In this document: one piece after another, positions 55,300 to 64,000 of the stretch | Layout: the number at the start of each line of letters is the position of its first letter | Numbering within the stretch: position 1 is the stretch's first letter | Assembly: GCA_009829735.1 (NCBI GenBank) | Contig: CM020618.1 | Coordinates: 20,631,346 to 20,695,345, forward strand | Length of the DNA: 64,000 nt | Source of the DNA: Pyropia yezoensis | Taxonomy: Eukaryota > Rhodophyta > Bangiophyceae > Bangiales > Bangiaceae | Reading direction: 5' to 3' | The notes under the pieces: model-generated | The model's input: only the letters and a program-made list of their open reading frames with translations | Told to the model about the DNA's origin: nothing | Databases searched by the model: none | Made by a program: the position numbers and the translations under genes

Positions 55300-56805
55300 G
55301 CGGCCAGCACGGAGAAGGAAGGGGGGGGGTGGGCAGAGGGCGGCGCGTGACGCGCTGGCCGCCTACGGCGGCAGGGCGGCCGCGGCGGCCGACGGCGGGC
55401 GGGCGGGCCGTTCCGGAGAAGGACGCCGCGACGGCGGGGACCGGCGGCCGCCGACAGGGCGGCGGCGGCGGTTGACGGCGGCGGCGGCGGCCGCCGCTGG
55501 GGCGGTGACTCGTGGGCGCGACGCGCAATGGAGGCGAGGCGCGTACGGAGGGGGGGGCGGGGGGGGGGGGGGGGGGGGGGGGGGCCGATGGGGCGGTGAG
55601 GTGGGACGGTGAGGTGAGGCGGATGGTGGTGGCGGTGGCGGTGGCGGTGGCGGTGGCGTGGCGGGGGGGGGCGGGTGGGGGGAGAGGGGGGGGATCCACC
55701 CGCCCAGGCGGTACTGTACGGCTGCCGGCGGGCGCACAGCCAACGGGGCCCACGGGTGGGAGGCGGCAACAACAGGGGGATGGCCTGTGCAGACCGCGCA
55801 GGACGTCACGGGAGGCAGCAAAGAAAAAACGGGTCGGCGGCGCGGGATCCCAGACGCGGCCGCGCGGCGCGCGTGATCCGTCGACCCGTTTTTTCTGCCC
55901 CTTTTTCTTTTTCTCTTCTCGTCGCCAACCCCCCCCCGGGGCCCCACCGTCGCGCCGATCGGCCACCGCGGGCGCGCGTGTGCCCGGCCTACATCCCAAT
56001 GGCCGCGGGGACCCGGCGCCCCCCCCCCCGGGCTGGGAGGGGAGGCCTCTGCGGGGCGGGGTGGGGCGGGGTGGGGCGGGGTGGGGTGAGGTGGGGGCGG
56101 CGCGGCGCGGGGCGGGGCGGGACAGGGGCGTCCATGGGTATGGTACTGAACCGTACCGTCCGTGCGCGCGCGCGGCGCGGTTGCAGAGGCCAGGCCAGGC
56201 GGTCGGCGGCACCGGCACGGCGCCTACGGGGTGGACGTGCCCGCGCGCGCGCGCAGCAGGCAGAGGGTGGCTTGCCGCCCCGGCGCGTCTTTGGGGGTGG
56301 CTGCCATGCACAGCTGCGGGCGGGGGCGGGGGGGGCGGGCGGGGGGGCGGGCGGGCGGGCGGGCGGGCGGGCGGGCGGGCGGGGGGGCGCGTACGGCGCG
56401 GGCGCCGCTGCCTCTCGCCATGGTAGGGGACCCCGTGCGGCGAGGCCGTCGGCATTGTGCGGCCATCTGGCAGCAGCCAGCAGGGACGCGAAGCCCGTCG
56501 TCCGCCAGACCGTGGTCTGGCTGCTTGGCGGGTGGCGGCGCGGCGTCCGCGGCGCGAGGCGCAATGGCCTGGCGGGGGGACCACCCCCGCCCCCCGCCGC
56601 TCGTCAGTCCACCCCCCCCCCCCCCCCCGCTGGCGGCCCCTCCCCACCTGACGGGGGCACGTCGCCAGCACGCCAAAGGGAAAGAAGAGAAGGACCAAAA
56701 AAAAACAACAACAAAAAAAAAACGCGGGTGCCACCACCCGTTTGTCCGTCCACGAGGCGCTGGCCAGACGCTGGGGCTGGGTGGCCGTGGTGCCCGCCGC
56801 GTCGC

Positions 56806-56900
56806 GGTGGTGGTGGTGGTGGTGGTGTTGGTGGTGGTGGTGGTGGTGGTGGTTGTGGTGGTGGTGGTGGTGGTGGTGGTGGTGGTGGTGGTGGTGGTGG
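56806..56900. repeat. (GTG)n microsatellite
   Basis: About 30 GTG units with two interruptions. Confidence 0.9.
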
Positions 56901-57846
56901 CTTCCCCAATGAGGGGCAGGGACCCTTTTCAGCGGGAAGAAAACAGAGGGCGCGGGCGCACAGCGGCGCATACACACAGTGGCCCGCCGACAGGGTGAGC
57001 GTGCGGTTCCGTGTCACCGCCCCCTCACCGGGGCTGGCGCCGCCGCCCGCGATGGGCGCAGCGACGATGCGCAAAAAGGTCTTTGAATCATGATGGCTGC
57101 GGGGTGATGCAAGAGTGGTGTGGCTGCAGGGTAGCGGCGCCCGCGTGGGGAGCCAGCCCAGGGGCGCATGGGAGGAGGAGAGGGAGGGGAGCGCAGGGGT
57201 GAGACGTGGACCGAGACAGGGTGGGCAGGGCAGGAAAGGGGGGGGGGGGGGCTGGGGAAGGGCGCGCGTGCCCCGCCCCCTCCCCCTCAAGGGGGCCTCC
57301 GCCCCCATGCCCGCCCCCGACCCACGACCCCCCCCTTTTGGAAGAACCGACGGCACGAGCGCCCACCGGCGGTGGGAAGGGGAGACTGCAGGGAGAGCAC
57401 ACAGCGCGGCCGCGCTGCGGAAAAAGGGGGAGGGGGGGGGGGGGGGGGGGAGGTGGACCGCCGCCCGTTGTGGGGGGACAAGTCGGGCGCCCAAGACACA
57501 ACCCGCCGCGGGTGGTGGGCGGGCCGTGGGGCGGGGGGGCGCCTGCCTGCGTGGGGGGAGGAGGAGGGGGGGGGGTGGGGCGGCCCCACCTCCGAAAGCG
57601 GCACCCGCCACACGCCCGGGCGTGCCGCCGGCAGCGCCGCCGCTGGCGCGTCGCGCAGTGGCGGCTGCGTCCCCCCCCCCCCCGGGGGGCGGCTCCCCCC
57701 CCCCCCCCCCCCCTCCCCCCCCCCCCGCACGCTCAAAGCCAGTCTGGCACTCGGCGCGTGGGCGTCGACCATCATCGGCTGGCGGCGCACCTCATCAACC
57801 TTTTTTTTTTCGCTTCTTCTTTTCTTGTCGTCGCCCGCCCGCCGCT

Positions 57847-57892
57847 GCCCGCCCGCCCGCCCGCCCGCCCGCCCACCCGCCCGCCCGCCCGC
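57847..57892. repeat. (CCCG)n microsatellite
   Basis: About 11 tetranucleotide units with one A interruption. Confidence 0.9.
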
Positions 57893-58761
57893 CGGCCGCG
57901 GCGGCGGGTGCCCCAACCTGCACGCCAGTGTGGACATGGCGGTGCTCGCAGCGAGGGGGGGGGGGTGGGAAGGGGGAGAAAGCGGGGGGGGGGGGGGGGG
58001 ACGGGGCGGGGGGGGGGGGGGGGGGGGGGGGGAGGCGTGTCCTGCCCGCCCCCGCCGTCCCCAACCCCACGTCCCATCCTGCTTGGCGCTGAGGCCACCC
58101 CCCCCCCACCCGGGTGCCCGGGCAAGGAGGGAGGGGATTGGGGGGGGGGGGGGGGGGGGGGAGGGGGGGGACGCCGCGCTGCGCCGTCCCCCCCCACTGG
58201 CGGGGCGCGGCCGCCAATGGCCGACGGGTGCTCCTCCCCCCCCACGTCGGACACCCCCCCGCCAGCCAGCCCCCCCCCCCCCCCCGTCTCCGCCACCCCG
58301 GTCCACCCCCCTGCTGCCACCACCCCCCACCGTCCGTCCCGCCGTGGCCGTGGCTGTGGCCGTGGCCGTGGCGGTGGCCGTGGCCGTGGCGGTGGCCGTA
58401 GGCGCTGCCACTCGACTGGCAGCAACGGCGGCGGCGGCGGTGGTGGCGGCGGTGGTGGTGGCGGCGGTGGTGGGGGGTGGTGGGGGGGGGCGGCGGTGGG
58501 AGCGGCGGGGTGCGGGTGGGGAGGCGGTCGCAGCGGCGTCCACCGCCACCCGCGCGCGGGGGGGTGCGCGCCGGGCATCCCCCAACCCCCCCTTCCCCAA
58601 CGCCCCCCAGCATCCCCCCCCCCCTCTCCTCCCCAAACCACTCACCCCCCCCCCGTCGCCCGGCCGCCGCCGCCCGTTAGACTCCCCGACGTCCGCCACC
58701 ACCACCGCTGCGGCACACGGCCATTCCCGTCCCCCCCCCCCCCCGCCCCCCGCCGTTTTGT

Positions 58762-58795
58762 CATGTGGCGACGACGACGACGGCGGGGGCGGGCG

Positions 58796-58845
<50 letters not shown>

Positions 58846-58934
58846 GGTGCCGCCGCCGGGACACCGGCCTCCCGGCACGGCGCCGCCGTCGCTCGGCCGC
58901 CTCGCCCCCGTCGTGACGTTTGGGGAGGTGGTCA

Positions 58935-58968
<34 letters not shown>

Positions 58969-59731
58969 CGGTGGCGGTGGCGGTGGCGGCGGCGGTGGCT
59001 GTGGCGGCAGCGACACGTCGTGCTGCTCCCTCACCATTGTGCCTACCGGCCGCCCGCCGGGCGGCGGCGGCCAGCCGCGCGCACCAGCCGCCGCGGCGGC
59101 GGCGGCGGGGGCGGCGGCGGGGGCGGCGGCGGGGGCGGCGGGCCGGTCGGCGGCGGCGGCGGCGGCGGTGTCGCCTGGCAGCCAGTCTGGCGGGGGGGGG
59201 GGGGGCGCCTCGGCCGCCGCCCGTCGGTGGGCTCCCCCGCGTCCATGGCCGGGGGGCTGGTGCGGGCGCCCTCCCGCGGGGACAACCTCCTCTACCTCTT
59301 CCTGTCGTCGGTGGGCGGCGGCGGCGGCGGCGGGGCGGGTGGCGGCGGCGGCGGCGGCTCGCTCCCCCCCCCCCCGCCACCCCCCCCCCCCCACCCCCGC
59401 CACGGGCGGAGGCGGCGGCAGCGGCGTCGGTGGCGGCAGGGGGGGGGGCTGCGCCAGCCCCGGGGACCTCCCCGTTGCCCTCTACGCCCTCTCCCCAGCG
59501 ACCGACGGGGAGGAGGCGGCGGCGGCGCTGGGGGCGGCCGCCGCTCCCAGCGGCAGCTCCCACTCGGCGTGGCTCCTCGGCGCGTCGGCCGACGGCGGGT
59601 GGGGGGGGGGGGGGGGGGGGGGGGGGGTGCCCGCCGCCGCCGCCGCCCCCGCCGGCAGCAGCGGCTGGCGGCGGCGGTGGGGGCGGGGCCGCCGCCGCCG
59701 CTGCCGCCGCCGGGGGGGGCGCCGCCGGCCG

Positions 59732-59763
<32 letters not shown>

Positions 59764-60668
59764 TGGTGGGCGGCCTCCCCGCTCCCCGTTTACCCGCCGT
59801 CGCGGGGGGGCAGCGGCTGCTCCGCGTCGCCCCTGCCGCCGCCCCTGTGGTGGGCGGCGTCGCCGCCGCCGGCGCCGCCGTCGCGGTCGGGGAGCGCCTA
59901 CTCGTCGGGGGCGCCCCCGGCGCCACCATCGCGGTCGGGGAGTGCCTACTCGGCGGCGGGGGCGCCCCCGGCGCCGCCGTCGCGGTCGGCCAGTGCCTAC
60001 TCGACGGGGGTGCCCCCGGCGCCGCCGTCGCGGTCGGGGAGCGCCCGCTCGGCGGCGGGGGCGGCGCCGCCGCCGCCGCCGGCGGTGGCGTCGTGGTCGG
60101 CCGCCGGCTGGGAGGGCCCCGCCGGCGGCACGCCCCCGCCGCCAGACGAGCGGTGGGCGCCCGGCGGGGGCGGGGGGGCCCGCTCCCCAGCCGAGTCGGC
60201 CGTGTCGGCCGCCGGCGGGGGCGGCGACGGCGGCGGCGGGCTGCTGCTGGGGGGGCCACCGCCTGCACGCGGCGGGGGGGGGGGGGACGGCGGCTGCCGC
60301 CGCCGCCCCGGGGGGGGGGTGCGGCAGACGGTGGAGCGGGGCCGCCGTCGGCGGGGCGGGGGGTGGAGAGCTGGGCGTCGACCGTGACGGGGGGGGGGGG
60401 GGGGGGGTTCACCCCCGCGGGGGAGGGGGGGGGGGCCGTGTCGCCCGCCACCACCATCGCCACCACCGCGTCCAGCAGCCGCAGCCGTCGTGGCCGCCGG
60501 TCGCGCTCCCGCTGGGGCGCCTCGGCTCGCGTCGCTGGTGGCGGTGGTGGTGACGGTGGGGCGGGTGCCGGTGGGGGTGGGGGTGGCGGTGGCGGTGGCG
60601 GTGGCACCGTCTCTGTTGGGGGGGGTGTAGAGGGCGGAGGGGGCAGCCGCCATGGCGGCAGCGGCAGT

Positions 60669-60700
<32 letters not shown>

Positions 60701-60842
60701 GGGGGGGGGTGGCGTCGGTGGCGTCGGCGGCGGTGGTGGCGGTGGCGGCGGCGGCGGGGGGGGCGGCGGGCGGTCTGTAAAGAGCAAGGTGACCCGCTGG
60801 CTGTTTGCGGGTGCCGCCGACGGCCGCCGGCGGACTGGGTGA
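58762..60842 (+). CDS. Gly/Ser/Pro-rich low-complexity protein, composite phases
   Basis: Islands of normal protein composition occur on the plus strand between poly-Gly, poly-Ala and poly-Pro stretches: PSLGRLAPVVTFGEVV, SDTSCCSLTIVPTG, RGDNLLYLFLSSV, PGDLPVALYALSPATDGEE, SSHSAWLLGASADGG, and at the end VKSKVTRWLFAGAADG. They lie in different phases that meet at G or C runs. A roughly 51-bp tandem repeat (59880-60070) encodes PPAPPSRSGSAYS units. The end reads GGGTGA at 60838-60842, which is both a stop in phase and a good GTGAGC splice donor, so a further exon is possible. ATG 58762 is only one candidate start. No domain recognised; probably a disordered regulatory or cell-surface protein. 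A long minus-strand frame covers the same DNA but is homopolymer artefact. Confidence 0.35.
59880..60070 (+). repeat. ~51-bp coding tandem repeat (APPAPPSRSGSAYS)
   Basis: Four imperfect units, each encoding about 16-17 residues built on PPAPPSRSGSAYS with Ser/Ala/Gly spacers. Confidence 0.8.
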
Positions 60843-61861
60843 GCCGTCGGGGCCGCCGCCCGCGCTCGTCTGGACGGACACGGCGGAGGTGGGGGGGAGA
60901 ACAAGGGGAGCGAGGGAGAGCCGGCGGGGTGGGGGGGGGGGGGGGTGGGTGCGCGACGGCGGGGACGGGGCCGCCACGACGCTGGCCGCCCGTGCCGGTC
61001 GAGCGCGCGGCCGCCGCCGCGCCGACCCCGCCGCCGTTGGGCGGCGGGTGGGGCGGCGCGCCCCCGCGCCGCCGCCAAGGACGGTGGTGGCCCGTCAGTG
61101 GGTGGGGGCGCACGCGACGCGGCCGGCGGCGGCGGGGCCGGCAAGCGCACGACGCCGCGCTGGGGACGCGGCGCGCCATTCCCCGCCGCTGACTGCTCTG
61201 CTCTCGGCTGCCGCCTCGACGGGCACGCGCCGGCGGCAGCGGCTTGCGTGAAAAGGGGGCGGCCCGACGGCGGCATCGGCTTCCCCCCCCTACCACTCTT
61301 CCATGCCCTGCCACCGTCCGTCGCGCCGTCGCGGTACCCGTCAGCTACAGGACGGCTGCCGGGCACGACGGCGGTGGCCGCGGGCGGGTGGTCCACGGCT
61401 GGCTGCCGCGGCGCATGGCGCCTCGGCTGTGGATGGGGACGGCCTCGACACGCGGCAGCGGGGTGTTGTACAGTACCATTATCGCACGGGGGACGGGGGG
61501 AAGGGAGGGACGGGGAGTGTGCCGTGGTGAGAGCCTCCTTGTCCCTGTGCAGAAGTCGGGAGGCCTGCGACGTCGGGCTGTCGCAGCCGCTGATGTATTG
61601 TGAGGGCGGCGGTGGAACGGGTAGATGTCTGTCCCACGGTGGCAACGGGGGTGACTCGCACGGCGACGGGAAGAAAGAACGGGGGACCACCCCTTTTTTT
61701 CCCTGACGGCACACGTACCGCGACGCCCCCCCCCGGGGGGCGGACGCCAACATAACACAAACACACACACACCACACGTATACACAACGGCACTCGCCGG
61801 TCGGGGGCGCACCATCCAGCGCTTCCCCCCCTTGCGTGTGCGCACCCCCCCTCGCGCCGTG
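60843..61861. other. Intergenic between low-complexity gene and unknown protein
   Basis: No supported frame. GTACAGTAC lies at 61468-61476. A CACACA-rich stretch near 61755-61780 precedes the 3' end of the minus-strand gene. Confidence 0.5.
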
Positions 61862-62094
61862 TCAATCGGCGGCGCGGTGGACGAGGCGGTTCCAGCCGCG
61901 GAGCAACCAGCGGCGCACCCGCGGGCGGTCGGGCTCGTAGCGCCACCCGAGCGGCTGCCCCGCCCCGTGACCGCGGCGCCCCCCCCGCCCGCCTGGCGCC
62001 GCCGCCCCCCCCGCCGAGCGGGTGAGGAACTGGATAAACTCGTCGTTGGCGAGTGACACCTTGTGGCACTCGATGCTCTGGCGGCCGCCACCGC

Positions 62095-62125
<31 letters not shown>

Positions 62126-62629
62126 AATGCCGCCGCCGCCGCCGCGAGTGGTCGCGATGGCGCCCGCCCGGTGTCGCAGCGCAATGACCCGCGACGCGGC
62201 GGCGGTGGCGGCGGCAATCGCTGACGGCGACGGCGGCAGCGGCGCGTCGGCGCCGCCGGCGGCGGCGGCGGCACCGCCGCCGCCAGCCGCCCACGATGGC
62301 AGCGGCGGGTAGGCACCGCCGCCGCCATCCTCCCCCCCGCCCCCCGCACGGCCGGCAGACGGAGGGGGTCGTGGCCACATGGCCGGCGGCGGCGGCGGCG
62401 GCGGCGCGCGGGGGTGCTTGGCCAGCCGCTGCCGCCGCCGGACGGTGCGGGGCGCCGGGCCGAGGCGTGCGGGCAGGGCCTCCTTCAGCCGCCGCCGCGC
62501 CGCCCGGTTCTGCGCCGGCTGCCGCCGCCGGGAGGACAGCAGCAGGTACTCGTCAAAGAGGGTGCTCGTGTCGAGCGCCGTCGCGGGGCCGTCAAAGTAG
62601 GACCATTCGGGGTCGACCGTGGCCGTCAT
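61862..62629 (-). CDS. Hypothetical protein, 255 aa
   Basis: The ATG at 62629 begins a normal-looking N-terminus (MTATVDPEWSYFDGPATALD, then STLFDEYLLLSSRRRQP and a basic RRRLKEALPARLG). A Pro/Gly/Ala-rich middle follows, then a second ordered island (QSIECHKVSLANDEFIQFLT) and a Trp/Arg-rich end (GWRYEPDRPRVRRWLL, WNRLVHRAAD). The ordered islands with acids, aromatics and hydrophobics set it apart from artefactual frames here. No family recognised. The aromatic/acidic start resembles a short binding motif, and the basic middle could bind nucleic acid, but that is speculation. The plus-strand neighbour converges on it. An intron hidden in the Gly-rich middle cannot be excluded. Confidence 0.6.
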
Positions 62630-64000
62630 GGCGGGGAAGGGGGCAGAACAGAAGGGGGGGGGGGGTTGGGGCAGTTCTCGCACGTTGGGGGGCGGGGAGG
62701 GGGGGGGGTGTGGTGGGGAGGGGGTCCGAAGGGGGTGCGGCGGTCAGTGCCTGGAAGGGGGTGCCTTCCTCAATGAACGGCAGCGACCGGCGGGAAGAAG
62801 AAGCTCACGCCTCACGCCGCAAGCCAGCGACCACCCGCGGAAGCCCACCCCCCCCCCGCAATCGGTGGAAAAGCGGGGAGAGCACGGTCGACGTCGACGA
62901 CGCGGGTGCGGGGATGCAACCTCTTGAGGGGGGAGATGCGGGCTTCTTGTACCCGCGCGGACTCTGGGGGTGCCCGTTTGTGCGCACGCCCCCCCGGCCA
63001 GGCAAAAGCCCCCGGCGCGGGAGGTGCGAGAAACGGCCCCCCCGCCGGGCACAGCACACGAGCAAACTCTGTTGGCCGATGGCCACCACCCCATTCCCCC
63101 CGGCCTGCACCAGGCCGAGAAGCAAACAGTCCCGACGCTGCGGCCGCCCCGCAGCCGCCGCCGCGACCATCTGTCGCTGGTGGAGGGGGGGAGGGGGAGG
63201 GCGGGAGGTCGCCACGGGGCACCCGGCCGGCGGGTGGCTGCCAACCAGGACTGCCGCCGTGGCCAACCACCGCCGACCATCATTTCTCCACCCCCCATGG
63301 AGTCGTCCCCTTGAGGGGCTGCGCCGCCGCCGGCCGGCGCGAACCGCCAGCCGCCGCGTCCGGGTCCTACAGCGCGCCGGGATGGTCTCGAGGCACACCC
63401 CCGCCCCCCCCCCCCCCCCCCCCCGCGGATCGAAGAGCGGCCCCGGCGCTGTGCGCGGCTGGCCCGCGTTCCGTCGGCGTCCCTCTTTCACCGCGCCACG
63501 TTTGCATCCTCGCGGACGGTCTGTTGTGCGGGGAAGAACAGGGGTGGCTGGCCGTCGGGCACCCCCGGGGGTCCCCCCCGGAGCAGCACTTGCAGGAATT
63601 GTTCCGGGCGGGAGGCGCGGGAGGCGGGCGGGGGGTGCCCGTCAAGAGTCTCGGTGACAGCACCACGCCAGCCACTGATTGCAGGGAGAAGAGAAGAATA
63701 GAGTAAAAAAAGGAAAGGGCCGCCAGTGGGTCGCGCAGCGTCGTCGACAGGACCGCCCACCGCGCACGCTACGTGATTGCCATGCAGGCTGGCGCCAACA
63801 GTGTGATCCAAAAACCCCACGGGCTCGCGCGGTCTGCCAGAGGTGACGAAAACACGGTGGGGGAGAGGGGGCAGAGGGGGGCTCTGCTGTGGCATTCCCA
63901 GGCGGGTGGCGTGTCCTACCGTTGAGCTCAAGCCAAGTTGGCCGCCGATGGGGCGCCAACCCCTCGGCGGGGTGGGGGCGGGGCGGTGCGCAAACCCAAC
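62630..64000. other. Right-hand flank, no gene supported
   Basis: GC-rich, with C runs near 63400-63424. Frames on both strands are low-complexity. A minus-strand frame is open at the right edge from about 63642, but without recognisable protein character. The first few hundred bases should contain the promoter of the gene starting at 62629. Confidence 0.5.

Larger units (their letters stand above)
55300..58761. other. 3.5-kb GC-extreme intergenic region
   Basis: G-run rich, with a GGGC microsatellite near 56338-56390, a GTG microsatellite at 56806-56900 and a CCCG/CCGC microsatellite at 57847-57892. GTACTGTAC at 55711-55719 lies 410 bp upstream of the helicase start. No gene is supported, although the low-complexity gene downstream may begin before 58762. 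Confidence 0.5.

Noticed and set aside
57287-61777. Minus-strand open frame of about 1,500 codons
   Set aside because: Almost only Pro/Arg/Ala/Gly, with no ordered island. It is open because G/C-only DNA has few stops, and the opposite strand has better protein-like segments.
63905-63965. tRNA-like D-arm (AGCTCAACGGTAGGA) on the minus strand
   Set aside because: No pairing anticodon stem, no GTTCRA T-loop and no acceptor stem could be completed.

Overview
The window looks like nuclear DNA of a very GC-rich eukaryotic alga. Evidence: GT..AG introns of about 250-330 bp, Kozak-like CCATGG starts, nuclear housekeeping genes (nascent polypeptide-associated complex alpha, HIG1, B12D, BAR, Ski2-like helicase), a plastid-type tRNA 2-thiouridylase, Ala/Gly/Pro-rich insertions, and enormous G and C homopolymers. 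A bangiophyte red alga (Porphyra/Pyropia type) fits best, but that is inference from style and gene content; no marker gene proves it. 

Layout. 1-6.6 kb: a gag-like or otherwise unrecognised mobile-element reading frame runs off the left edge (minus strand, one internal stop), followed by a complete 3.86-kb DNA transposon. 7.6-10.8 kb: a secreted Cys-rich protein with a split signal peptide, and a convergent BAR-domain gene. 13.2-16.8 kb: a second, related 3.60-kb DNA transposon. The two elements share 14-bp terminal inverted repeats and 4-bp target-site duplications, and both transposases are broken by single stop codons. 17.1-24.9 kb: a compact cluster of well-supported genes: a SufE-MnmA fusion, a START-like protein, NAC-alpha, a HIG1-domain protein and a small divergent reading frame. 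26.5-30.5 kb: a DUF924 protein and a PAP2-family membrane phosphatase lacking one catalytic His. 32.5-64 kb: an extremely GC-rich region holding a pseudokinase-ARM repeat protein, a B12D protein, a type I membrane protein, a large Ski2-like RNA helicase, a Gly/Ser/Pro-rich protein and a small unknown protein. It is separated by kilobases of G/C tracts, microsatellites and a few AT-richer islands. 

Functional links. Most genes act independently, as is usual in eukaryotes. The most interesting single gene is the fused SufE-MnmA: the SufE half would accept a persulfide from a plastid cysteine desulfurase and pass it to the 2-thiouridylase half in the same polypeptide, replacing the multi-protein sulfur relay used by enterobacteria. 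In the right half, coding frames repeatedly change register exactly at long G or C runs, so models there are composites and either the run lengths or the transcripts must be checked.
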